A DNA stretch of 64,000 nt. Origin: Streptomyces sp. S.PNR 29 (GTDB taxonomy: Bacteria; Actinomycetota; Actinomycetes; Streptomycetales; Streptomycetaceae). The stretch is from the NCBI RefSeq assembly GCF_030386795.1, contig NZ_JANUQM010000009.1, positions 1 to 64,000 on the forward strand, read 5' to 3'. How positions within the stretch are numbered: position 1 is the first letter of the stretch; each line of letters begins with the position of its first letter. Of this stretch, positions 52,192 to 59,891 are shown one piece after another. The translations under genes and the position numbers were made by a program. The notes beneath the pieces were generated by a model, which saw only the letters and a program-made list of their open reading frames with translations, was not told the DNA's origin and searched no databases.

Positions 52192-52390
52192 AACGCGGGC
52201 TCAGCCACCGGCCCAGGCCGTGCCGGATCCGCCCGCGGGCCGGGCGTCCGGCGACGACCGCCAGGAACTGCCGCCGGTCGCGCCACTCGCGCACGGCCTG
52301 CCACTCATGGGTGCCGGGCGCGGGCGGAGCCGGCTCGCCGAGCTGCCGGGCGCGGTAGGTGTCGAGGAGGTACTGCTCGGTGATGCTCAT
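52181..52390 (-). CDS. Small hypothetical protein (69 aa)
   Basis: MSITEQYLLDTYRARQLGEP... with a Trp/Arg-rich middle (HEWQAVREWRDRRQFLAVV) and basic end. ATG 52390 with GAGAGG upstream. It resembles short Streptomyces proteins beside ArsR-type regulators. Convergent overlap with the threonine-aldolase gene, and divergent from the ArsR-like gene across a palindromic operator, so it may be controlled by that regulator. Function unknown. Confidence 0.75.
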   Translation of the reverse strand: MSITEQYLLDTYRARQLGEPAPPAPGTHEWQAVREWRDRRQFLAVVAGRPARGRIRHGLGRWLSPRSTA

Positions 52391-52486
52391 GGCCGGTCGC
52401 CTCTCGGGACGTGGGGACGGGTTCCGGAAGGCTCCGCGGCTGCCCCGGTGGGTCCACCGTGCGCCGGTACGGCGGCGAAGTCCCGT

Positions 52487-52509
52487 CGATTGACGGCGGC
52501 CGTCAATCG
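52487..52509. promoter_or_regulatory. 23-bp perfect palindrome, probable ArsR-family operator
   Basis: CGATTGACGGC (52487-52497) and GCCGTCAATCG (52499-52509) are perfectly inverted about one G. It is 39 bp upstream of the ArsR-like gene start and 97 bp from the divergent small gene, a natural autoregulatory site. Confidence 0.75.
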
Positions 52510-52547
52510 TGGGCCGCGTTGTCGGTGCCGGGATGCACCATGAGGGC

Positions 52548-53642
52548 ATGAGCGTGAGCATCGACATCGCGGGGCTGCGGCAGGAGGGGATCGCCGTGCT
52601 GCCCTCACCCCTGGCCGAACTGGGCTCGGCGTTGCACGTGCTCGCCGAACCCGTCCATCACCCCGGCCTCAGGGGCTGGGCGACCGCTGTCTCGGCACGC
52701 CTGGAGCCGGAACTGGCCGACCGGCTGTGCGAGGCCGACTTCCTGTGGACGGCGTTGCCGGACCTCTTCCTGCCGTTCGCCGGCCTACCGGGCCGCGGCA
52801 CGCTGCCGGGTGCCACGATCGCCGAGGAACTGGATCTGCTGGACAAGCTGTCCGACGAGCAGTTCGTGGCCGCCGCGCTGGAGTTCACCACGTGCGGCGG
52901 GCCGGACACGGAGGTGCTCGGCGATCCAGAGCTGCGGGAACGGGCGCTGGAGCTGTCCGCCGCACGCGGTCCCCGCCAGGTGCGCTTCACCCGCAGGCTG
53001 TTCGAGGACCCGCCCGCGGTCCGTGCCTGGTTCCGGCAGCTGGTGCGGGACTGCGAGGACGCCTTCTTCGCGGACACCTGGGCGCGCGTGAAGGGCCGGC
53101 TCACCGCCGACGCCCGCCACAAGACCGAGGTGCTGCGGCACAAGGGCCTGGCCGGCATGCTGGCCGAGGTGTCCCCGGCGGTGACGCTGGACGAGAAGGG
53201 CACGCGCATCACCATCGACAAGCTGTGGGAGGGACGCACCACCGCGGGCGACGGCGGCCTGGTGTTCATCCCCACCAGCCTCGGCTGGCCCCATCTGCTC
53301 GTCCTGCATCGGCGGGACTGGCAGCCGGTGGTGCACTACCCGGTGAGTGCGCCCGGCACCGTGGACCCGCCGTCGGTCGAGCAGCTCACCCTGCGGCTGA
53401 CCGCGCTCGCGCACCCGGTGCGGACGCAGCTGTGCCGCCACCTCGCGCGCGGGGCGTTCACCACGAGCGAGCTGGCGGACGCTCACGGCATGACCGCACC
53501 GGAGATATCCCGGCATCTGAGCGTGCTGAAGAAGGCGGGCCTCGTCACCACCCGCCGGCGCGGCCGCTACGCGCAGCACCAGCTGGATCTCACGGCGGTG
53601 GCCCGCCTGGGCAGCGACTTCATCGAGGGCGTCCTGCGCTGA
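52548..53642 (+). CDS. ArsR-type regulator with N-terminal DUF5937 domain
   Basis: 364 aa. N-terminal ~270 residues are a DUF5937-like domain (LAEPVHHPGLRGWATAVSARL, LWTALPDLFLPF, RITIDKLWEGRT); the C-terminal ~90 form a winged helix of ArsR type (LTALAHPVRTQLCRHLARGAFTTSELADAHGMTAPEISRHLSVLKKAGLV). Reversed placement (large N-terminal, HTH at the end) is a distinctive actinobacterial fusion. No metal-binding Cys cluster in the helix, so it is not a classical metal sensor. ATG 52548. Likely binds the palindrome upstream. Confidence 0.9.
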   Translation: MSVSIDIAGLRQEGIAVLPSPLAELGSALHVLAEPVHHPGLRGWATAVSARLEPELADRLCEADFLWTALPDLFLPFAGLPGRGTLPGATIAEELDLLDKLSDEQFVAAALEFTTCGGPDTEVLGDPELRERALELSAARGPRQVRFTRRLFEDPPAVRAWFRQLVRDCEDAFFADTWARVKGRLTADARHKTEVLRHKGLAGMLAEVSPAVTLDEKGTRITIDKLWEGRTTAGDGGLVFIPTSLGWPHLLVLHRRDWQPVVHYPVSAPGTVDPPSVEQLTLRLTALAHPVRTQLCRHLARGAFTTSELADAHGMTAPEISRHLSVLKKAGLVTTRRRGRYAQHQLDLTAVARLGSDFIEGVLR

Positions 53643-53651
53643 ACGCGCCCG

Positions 53652-54323
53652 TCAGCCCTGTCCGCCCGCCCGCACCAGGCCCGTCTCGTACGCCAGGACG
53701 ACCACCTGCACCCGGTCCCTGAGGCCCAGCTTGGTCAGGATGCGGCCCACGTGCGTCTTCACGGTCGCCTCCGACAGCACGAGCCGGGCCGCGATCTCGC
53801 CGTTGGACAGTCCCTGCGCGACCAGCACCATGACCTCCCGCTCACGGTCGGTGAGCCGCTCCAGCTCCTTGTGCTGGGGGTCCTTGCCCGTGCCGGGCAG
53901 CATCGGCGCGAAGCGGTCCAGGAGGCGCCGGGTGGTGGAGGGCGCGACCACCGCGTCCCCGCTGTGCACGGCACGGATCGCGGCCAGCAGCTCGCCGGGC
54001 GGCACGTCCTTGAGCATGAAGCCGGACGCACCGGCCTTCAGCGCGGAGAAGGCGTACTCGTCGAGGTCGAAGGTGGTCAGGATCAGCACCTTCGGCGGGT
54101 CGGTGTCCGCGCAGATGCGGCGGGTGGCCTCCACACCGTCCAGCTTCGGCATGCGGACGTCCATCAGGACGACGTCCACGGCGGTCGAACGCAGCACCTG
54201 GAGGGCCTCCACGCCGTCGCCCGCCTCCGCGACGACCTCCATGTCCGGCTGGGCGGCGAGCACCATCCGGAACCCGGTGCGCAGCAGCACCTGGTCGTCG
54301 ACGAGCATCACGCGGATCGTCAT
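53652..54323 (-). CDS. NarL-type response regulator
   Basis: 223 aa. Receiver: acidic VMLVDDQVLLR, phospho-Asp in VVLMDVRMPKLDG, Lys in GFMLKDVPPGE. C-terminal LuxR HTH: ELERLTDREREVMVLVAQGLSNGEIAARLVLSEATVKTHVGRILTKL. ATG 54323 with GAAGAGG upstream. Partner of the histidine kinase upstream on the same strand; 112 bp of tandem-repeat DNA separates them. Synteny suggests SCO3389-3390-type system. Target genes unknown. Confidence 0.95.
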   Translation of the reverse strand: MTIRVMLVDDQVLLRTGFRMVLAAQPDMEVVAEAGDGVEALQVLRSTAVDVVLMDVRMPKLDGVEATRRICADTDPPKVLILTTFDLDEYAFSALKAGASGFMLKDVPPGELLAAIRAVHSGDAVVAPSTTRRLLDRFAPMLPGTGKDPQHKELERLTDREREVMVLVAQGLSNGEIAARLVLSEATVKTHVGRILTKLGLRDRVQVVVLAYETGLVRAGGQG

Positions 54324-54360
54324 CGGGGCCTCTTCCGTGTTCCGTCGCTGGGACCGGCAG

Positions 54361-54421
54361 GGTGTCACCGGTGTCAAAGGGTTGTTCCAGGTGTCAAGGG
54401 TTGTTACAGGTGTCAACAAGG
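54361..54421. repeat. Tandem ~19-20 bp repeats between histidine kinase and response regulator
   Basis: GGTGTCAAAGGGTTGTTCCA (54370-54389) and GGTGTCAAGGGTTGTTACA (54390-54408), then partial copies GGTGTCAACAAGG (54409-54421) and GGTGTCACC at the left (54361-54369). TTGTT...AACAA makes an inverted pair at 54400-54418. It is in the 112-bp gap within the presumed operon. Confidence 0.75.
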
Positions 54422-54435
54422 GGCGCGCGTCGGCC

Positions 54436-55632
54436 TCAATGCGCCGGTTTGAGCGGCAGCAGGGCACTGATGCGGAATCCTCCGCCGGGGCGCGGTCCCG
54501 CGTCCAGGGTGCCGCCGACCATGCCGACCCGCTCCCGCATGCCGATCAGGCCGTGGCCCTGGCCGTCGAGGCCGCCCTCCTCGTACAGCTCGTGCGGGGC
54601 GCCCTTGCCGTCGTCCTCGACGAGCAGGCCGAGCCCGTCGTCGAAGTACACCAGGCGCACGCTCGCCCCCGCGTTCGGCCCGCCGTGCTTGCGGGTGTTG
54701 GTGAGCGCCTCCTGCACGATGCGGTACGCGGTGAGCTCGACGCCGCTGGGCAGCGGGCGCGGCGTGCCCTCGACCTTGAAGTCGACGGGCAGGCCCGAGC
54801 CACGGCACTGCTCGACGAGCTCCTCGATCTGCTGGACGTCGGGCTGCGGCACGTACTCACCGGCCTCCTGGTGCTCGCCGGTGCGCAGCACGCCGAGCAG
54901 GCGGCGCATCTCGGCGAGGGCCTGGCGGCCGGTGGAGGAGATCGTCTCCAGGGCCTTCTTCGCCTGGTCGGGCGCGGCATCGAGGACGTAGGCGGCGCCG
55001 TCGGCCTGGACGACCATCACCGAGACGTTGTGCGCGACGACGTCGTGCAGCTCGCGCGCGATCCGGGCGCGTTCGGCGGCGACCGCTACCTTGGCCTGCG
55101 CCTCGCGCTCCTTCTCCAGCCGGGCGGCACGCTCCTCCAGCTGCGCGAAGTAGGCGCGGCGGGTGCGGATGGAGTCGCCGAGCACCCAGGCAAGGGCGAA
55201 CGGCACCGTCTTGAGGACCACGAGCGCGATATTGCCCGCGACACCGGTCTGTTCGGTCGGCCAGCGCAGCTGCGCCAGGCTCGCCGCGCACAGGCCGACC
55301 GCGAGCGCGAGCCTGGAGGCCCAGCGGGCGCCGTTCGCGGCCACGGTATAGGTGATCACCAGCAGGGCGAAGTCGGCGGGCATCGTCGCGACGTCCAGCG
55401 CCAGCTGGGCCAGGCCGACTCCGATGGCGAGCAGCAGCATCCTCTCCGGCATGCGCCGGCGCAGCGCGATCACCAGGCACAGCAGGAGCGCGAGCGGCAC
55501 GACCACCGCTGGTGAGTCCTCGGCGCCCCGCTGGGTGGACTCACTCACCAGCGAGATCCCGAACAGGACGACGGCCCAGACGCTGTCGACCCACGTCGGG
55601 TACCTGCGGAGGAAGTCATAGAGGCGCTGCAC
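54436..55632 (-). CDS. Histidine kinase, HisKA_3 (DesK/NarX type)
   Basis: 398 aa. Four to five N-terminal hydrophobic segments (VDSVWAVVLFGISLV, VVVPLALLLCLVIAL, MLLLAIGVGLAQLAL, LLVITYTVAANGARW, IALVVLKTVPFALAWVLG), coiled-coil, HisKA_3 box ERARIARELHDVVAHNVSVMVVQ and a short ATPase domain (QEALTNTRKHGG, GLGLLVEDDGKG, GHGLIGMRERV). No large outside domain, so sensing is within the membrane. GTG 55632. Upstream gene of the two-component pair. Confidence 0.95.
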   Translation of the reverse strand: MQRLYDFLRRYPTWVDSVWAVVLFGISLVSESTQRGAEDSPAVVVPLALLLCLVIALRRRMPERMLLLAIGVGLAQLALDVATMPADFALLVITYTVAANGARWASRLALAVGLCAASLAQLRWPTEQTGVAGNIALVVLKTVPFALAWVLGDSIRTRRAYFAQLEERAARLEKEREAQAKVAVAAERARIARELHDVVAHNVSVMVVQADGAAYVLDAAPDQAKKALETISSTGRQALAEMRRLLGVLRTGEHQEAGEYVPQPDVQQIEELVEQCRGSGLPVDFKVEGTPRPLPSGVELTAYRIVQEALTNTRKHGGPNAGASVRLVYFDDGLGLLVEDDGKGAPHELYEEGGLDGQGHGLIGMRERVGMVGGTLDAGPRPGGGFRISALLPLKPAH

Positions 55633-55750
55633 GTAACCCAGCGTAAAGAAGCGTGATGTGTGCAGGGGTCAACCGGAGGACCGATCCGCACAGGGCGCGC
55701 CTACTCCCCAAGGTGGAGTTTTGTTTATTGCGTGCGCTTAGCCTGAGCCG

Positions 55751-56752
55751 GTGACAGCACGGACGGCGGGCGAGACGGGCGAGTGGCGTGGGTGGCGGGC
55801 GGCCGTGGAGGCCGCCCTGTACGGGCCGGGTGGCTTCTACCGCAGGCCCGAGGGCCCGGCCGGGCACTTCCGTACGTCCGTGCACGCGTCGCCGCTGTTC
55901 GCCGGTGCCGTGGCGCGGCTGCTGTGCCGGGTGGACGAGGCGCTGGGGCGGCCCGCGCGGCTCGACTTCGTCGACATGGCGGCCGGGCGGGGCGAGCTGG
56001 TCACCGGGGTCCTCGCCGCGCTGCCCGCCGAGGTGGCCGCACGCGCGCGTGCAGTCGCCGTCGAGGTCGCCGACCGCCCCGTCGGCCTCGATCACCGGAT
56101 CGAGTGGCTCACCGAGCCGCCCCAGGGGGTGACGGGGCTGCTGTTCGCCAACGAGTGGCTGGACAACGTACCGGTGGACGTCGTGGAGGTGGACTCCGCC
56201 GGCGTACCGCGCCGGGTGCTGGTCCGGGAGGACGGGACCGAGCGGCTGGGGGAGCCGGTCTCCGGGGCAGAGGCGGCCTGGCTGGCGCGATGGTGGCCGC
56301 TGCCGGGCGAGGAGGGGGTGCGGGCCGAGATCGGGCTGCCCCGGGACACCGCGTGGGCGTCGGCCGTCTCCGCGGTCGCACACGGACTCGCCGTCGCCGT
56401 CGACTACGCGCACACGCTGGACACCAGGCCGCTCTTCGGGACGCTCACCGGCTTCCGGGAGGGGCGCGAGACGGCGCCCGTGCCGGACGGGTCGTGCGAC
56501 ATCACGGCGCACGTCGCACTGGACGCCTGCGCGCTCCCCGGCGCACGCCTGCTGACGCAACGCGAGGCCCTGCACGCCCTGGACCTCACAGGCGCACGCC
56601 CCCCGCTGGCGCTGGCCTCCACCAACCCCTCGGAGTACGTACGCGCCCTCGCGAGCGCGGGAGAGGCCGCCGAGCTCACCGCACCCGGCGGACTGGGCGA
56701 CTTCGGGTGGCTGCTCCAGCCGGTTGGAATCCCAGACGTACTCCCCCGGTGA
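55751..56752 (+). CDS. SAM-dependent methyltransferase of the MidA/NDUFAF7 (DUF185) family
   Basis: 333 aa. N-terminal VEAALYGPGGFYRRPEGPAGHFRTSVHASPLFA is the typical PxGYY-(x)-FxTSxxxSPxF region; motif I is FVDMAAGRGELVTGVL, followed by VEVADRPVG, LLFANEWLDNVPVDVVEVD and AVDYAHT. The human homologue NDUFAF7 dimethylates an Arg of complex I subunit NDUFS2. GTG 55751 has no Shine-Dalgarno but has TTAGCCT just upstream, so mRNA may be leaderless. It is tail-to-tail with a nuoD homologue (24 bp apart). Confidence 0.93.
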   Translation: MTARTAGETGEWRGWRAAVEAALYGPGGFYRRPEGPAGHFRTSVHASPLFAGAVARLLCRVDEALGRPARLDFVDMAAGRGELVTGVLAALPAEVAARARAVAVEVADRPVGLDHRIEWLTEPPQGVTGLLFANEWLDNVPVDVVEVDSAGVPRRVLVREDGTERLGEPVSGAEAAWLARWWPLPGEEGVRAEIGLPRDTAWASAVSAVAHGLAVAVDYAHTLDTRPLFGTLTGFREGRETAPVPDGSCDITAHVALDACALPGARLLTQREALHALDLTGARPPLALASTNPSEYVRALASAGEAAELTAPGGLGDFGWLLQPVGIPDVLPR

Positions 56753-56776
56753 GGGAGGTACGCCACCGGTGAGGAG

Positions 56777-57928
56777 CTACTTGTCGATGTCCCCCACGAC
56801 GAAGAACATCGACCCGAGGATCGCCACCATGTCCGCGACCAGCGTCCCCGGCAGCAGCTCGGTGAGCGCCTGGATGTTGTTGTACGAGGCCGACCGCAGC
56901 TTCAGCCGGTACGGGGTCTTCTCGCCCTTGCTGACCAGGTAGTAGCCGTTGATGCCGAGCGGGTTCTCGGTCCACGCGTAGGTGTGCCCCTCGGGCGCCT
57001 TCAGCACCTTGGGAAGCCGCTGGTTGATCGGCCCCGGCGGCAGTTCGGCGAGCCGGTCGAGGCAGGCGTCGGCGAGATCGAGGGCGTTGTGCGTCTGCTC
57101 CAGGAGGCATTCGAAGCGGGCGAGGCAGTCGCCCTCCTGCCGGGTGACGACCTTCAGGGTGTCCTGCAGCTCGCCGTACGCGAGGTAGGGCTCGTCGCGG
57201 CGCAGATCGAAGTCGACGCCCGAGGCGCGCGCGATCGGCCCGCTGACACCGTAGGCGTGCACGGTTTCCGGCGTCATGGTGCCCACACCGCGCGTGCGCC
57301 CCCGGAAGATCTCGTTGCCGAGCACCAGGTCGTCGAAGACGTCCATGCGCGAGCGCACAGCGGCGACGGCGGCACGCGCGCGTGCGGTCCATCCGGCCGG
57401 CAGGTCCTCCTTGAGGCCGCCGACGCGGTTGAACATGTAGTGCATACGGCCGCCGGAGACCTCCTCCATGACGTTCTGGAGCGTCTCGCGCTCCCGGAAC
57501 GCGTAGAAGACGGGGGTGATGCCGCCGAGCTCCAGCGGGTAGGAGCCGAGGAACATCAGGTGGTTGAGGACCCGGTTCAGCTCCGCGAGCAGCGTCCGCG
57601 TCCACACCGCGCGCGTGGGCACCTCCATACCGAGCATGCGCTCCACGCCGAGGACCACGCCCAGCTCGTTGGAGAACGCCGACAGCCAGTCGTGGCGGTT
57701 GGCGAGGACGATGATCTGGCGGTAGTCGCGCGCCTCGAACAGCTTCTCCGCGCCGCGGTGCATGTAGCCGATCACCGGCTCCGCGCGCGTGATGCGCTCG
57801 CCGTCGAGGACCAGCCGCAGCCGCAGCACGCCGTGCGTGGACGGGTGCTGGGGCCCGATGTTGAGCACCATGTCGGTGCTCTCCGCGGCGCCGCCGATAC
57901 CGACCGTGGTCTCCGTCGTAGGAGTCAT
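56777..57928 (-). CDS. nuoD2: NADH-quinone oxidoreductase subunit D homologue (orphan NuoD2)
   Basis: 383 aa of the 49-kDa family that lines the quinone site of complex I. LNIGPQHPSTHGVLRLRLVLDGE, GYMHRGAEKLFE, NVMEEVSGGRMHYMFNRVGGLKEDLP and the C-terminal VADMVAILGSMFFVVGDIDK are all present. Arg58 in YMHRGAEKL aligns with Arg85 of mitochondrial NDUFS2. No other nuo gene is near, so it is an extra NuoD apart from the main operon. ATG 57928, AGGAG 11 nt upstream. Confidence 0.94.
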   Translation of the reverse strand: MTPTTETTVGIGGAAESTDMVLNIGPQHPSTHGVLRLRLVLDGERITRAEPVIGYMHRGAEKLFEARDYRQIIVLANRHDWLSAFSNELGVVLGVERMLGMEVPTRAVWTRTLLAELNRVLNHLMFLGSYPLELGGITPVFYAFRERETLQNVMEEVSGGRMHYMFNRVGGLKEDLPAGWTARARAAVAAVRSRMDVFDDLVLGNEIFRGRTRGVGTMTPETVHAYGVSGPIARASGVDFDLRRDEPYLAYGELQDTLKVVTRQEGDCLARFECLLEQTHNALDLADACLDRLAELPPGPINQRLPKVLKAPEGHTYAWTENPLGINGYYLVSKGEKTPYRLKLRSASYNNIQALTELLPGTLVADMVAILGSMFFVVGDIDK

Positions 57929-57959
57929 GGACACAGTCTCTCCTACGTACGCTGACCCC

Positions 57960-58502
57960 ATGGAAACGGGGAGCCCGGACGACCCGGGCAGGGCGGGGAC
58001 GGCGGAACCATCCGAGACGGCGGAACCATCCGCGACAGCGGAACCGGTGTGGACCGGGCTGCCGCCGGGGCTGCTGCGGATGCGGCGTCTGTTGCTGGTG
58101 GTGTGGATGGGCATGCTCGCGCTCGGCCTCGGCCTGCTGCTGGGGCTGCTGGCCGGCCCCGCCTGGGCGGCGTTCGCGCTGCTGCCGCTGGCGCTCATGG
58201 TGTGGGGCTGGGGACTGCTGGAGCGCAACTGGCGGTCCTGGCGGTACGCCGAGCGCGCCGACGACCTGCTGATCAGCCGGGGCGTGCTGTGGCGGGAGCA
58301 GACGGTCGTGCCGTACGGGCGGATGCAGCTGGTGGAGGTCACCTCGGGGCCGGTGGAGCGGCACTTCGGGCTGGCCAGCGTGCAGCTGCACACGGCCGCG
58401 GCGGCGACCGACGCGACCATCCCCGGCCTCGACCCGGCCGAGGCGGAACGGCTGCGTGACCGGCTCACCGAGCTGGGCGAGGCACGATCGGCGGGGCTGT
58501 GA
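57960..58502 (+). CDS. Membrane protein with bacterial PH domain, YdbS-like
   Basis: 180 aa. Acidic, repeat-like N-terminus (AEPSETAEPSATAEP), two hydrophobic segments (LLLVVWMGMLALGLGLLLGLLA and WAAFALLPLALMVWGWGLL), then a bPH2-type domain (YAERADDLLISRGVLWREQTVVPYGRMQLVEVTSGPVERHFGLASVQLHTA). ATG 57960 is leaderless-like with TACGCT 9 nt upstream; the divergent nuoD2 start is only 31 bp away. Coupled by GTGA to the next gene. Such YdbS/YdbT pairs work in the membrane under envelope stress in Bacillus. Confidence 0.9.
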   Translation: METGSPDDPGRAGTAEPSETAEPSATAEPVWTGLPPGLLRMRRLLLVVWMGMLALGLGLLLGLLAGPAWAAFALLPLALMVWGWGLLERNWRSWRYAERADDLLISRGVLWREQTVVPYGRMQLVEVTSGPVERHFGLASVQLHTAAAATDATIPGLDPAEAERLRDRLTELGEARSAGL

Positions 58503-59854
58503 CGGCGCCGGAGACCCAGGACGGCCTGGTCGAGCGGCGGCTGCACCCCGTCACGCCGCTCAGGCGGGCATGGGCGCCGGTCGCCGTACTCATCGGGTGG
58601 GCCGTGCACGACCCCGGCCAGGCGCACCGCCAGCTGAACCGCCTGACGACGACCACGCTGCTGATCGGCCTCGCCGTGCTCCTCCCGGCCGCCGCCCTCT
58701 ACGGCTTCCTGACCTGGTGGTTCACCCACTTCGCGGTGACCGACACGGAGCTGCGGATCCGTACCGGCCTGATGTTCCGGCGCACCGCGCACATCCGGCT
58801 CGAACGGATCCAGGCCGTCGACGTCACCCAGCCGCTGCTCGCGCGCATCGCGGGGGTCGCCAAGCTCAGACTCGACGTCATAGGAACCGACAAAAAGGAT
58901 GAACTCGCCTTCCTGGGCGCCGACGAGGCACGTGCCCTGCGGGCCGAGCTGCTCGCGCGGGCGGCCGGTTTCGCGCCCGAGACCGCGCATGAGGTCGGTG
59001 AGGCACCGTCGACGCCGTTGCTGCGCGTGCCGCCGCGCGTCCTCGCCGTCTCGCTGCTGCTGACCGGCGCGACCTGGGGCTCGCTGGCCGCCGCCCTCGT
59101 CGTACCGCCGCTGCTGTGGCTGGCCACCCACAGCCTGTGGACGGTCCTCGCGACCGCCGTGCCGCTGCTGGGCGGGGCGGGGGCGAGCAGCGCGGGACGG
59201 TTCGTCGGCGAGTACGACTGGACGGTGGCCGAGTCCCCGGACGGGCTGCGTATCGACCACGGGCTGCTGGACCGCGCCCACGAGACGGTGCCGCCGGGGC
59301 GGGTGCAGACCGTGCGGATCGTGGAGCCGCTGCTGTGGCGGCGGCGCCGGTGGGTGCGGGTGGAGCTGGACGTGGCCGGGTCGTCCAACTCGGTGCTGTT
59401 GCCGGTCGCTCCGCGCGAGATCGCCGAGTCCGTCATCGCGCGCGTGCTGCCCGGCGTGTCCGTGCCGCCGCGGTCGGCGCTGTCCCGGCCCCCGCGGCGG
59501 GCCCGTTGGTGTGTGCCGGTGTGGTGGCGGGGGCACGGGATCGTGGTCACCGACGCCGTGTTCGCGGCGCGGTACGGACTGCTGCGACGCAGGCTGGCGC
59601 TGGTGCCGCACGCCAAGGTGCAGAGCGTACGGGTCACCCAGGGGCCCTGGGAGCGGTTCTGGCGGGTCGCCGACGTGCACGTGGACACCGGCGCCGGCAA
59701 CACCGTGACAGCGCGCCTGCGGGACGCCGAGGAGGCGGCGGAGCTGTTGCGGGGCCAGGCGGAGCGCTCACGGACGGGACGGCGGGATGCGCGGCCGGAC
59801 CGGTGGATGGCCCAGGGGTGCTGTCCGGACAGCACCCCTGGGCCCAGGGCCTGA
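58499..59854 (+). CDS. Membrane protein with multiple bacterial PH domains, YdbT-like
   Basis: 451 aa. Repeated bPH2 units: TDTELRIRTGLMFRRTAHIRLERIQAVDVTQPLLARIAGVAKLRLDV, LRIDHGLLDRAHETVPPGRVQTVRIVEPLLWRRRRWVRVELDV and ARYGLLRRRLALVPHAKVQSVRVTQGPWERFWRVADVHVD. Four hydrophobic segments separate the first and second. GTG 58499 overlaps the previous stop (GTGA). Its last ~11 codons lie inside a 32-bp perfect palindrome that is likely the terminator. Confidence 0.92.
   Translation: MTAPETQDGLVERRLHPVTPLRRAWAPVAVLIGWAVHDPGQAHRQLNRLTTTTLLIGLAVLLPAAALYGFLTWWFTHFAVTDTELRIRTGLMFRRTAHIRLERIQAVDVTQPLLARIAGVAKLRLDVIGTDKKDELAFLGADEARALRAELLARAAGFAPETAHEVGEAPSTPLLRVPPRVLAVSLLLTGATWGSLAAALVVPPLLWLATHSLWTVLATAVPLLGGAGASSAGRFVGEYDWTVAESPDGLRIDHGLLDRAHETVPPGRVQTVRIVEPLLWRRRRWVRVELDVAGSSNSVLLPVAPREIAESVIARVLPGVSVPPRSALSRPPRRARWCVPVWWRGHGIVVTDAVFAARYGLLRRRLALVPHAKVQSVRVTQGPWERFWRVADVHVDTGAGNTVTARLRDAEEAAELLRGQAERSRTGRRDARPDRWMAQGCCPDSTPGPRA
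59811..59842. terminator. 32-bp perfect palindrome in the last codons of the PH-domain gene
   Basis: CCCAGGGGTGCTGTCC (59811-59826) is followed directly by GGACAGCACCCCTGGG (59827-59842). It ends 12 bp before the stop codon of the plus-strand gene, and the convergent gene stops at 59892. A coding sequence that contains its own terminator is unusual. Confidence 0.75.
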
Positions 59855-59891
59855 AAGACGGTCAGGCCGCGTCGGTCCGGCCGGGCCGGCG

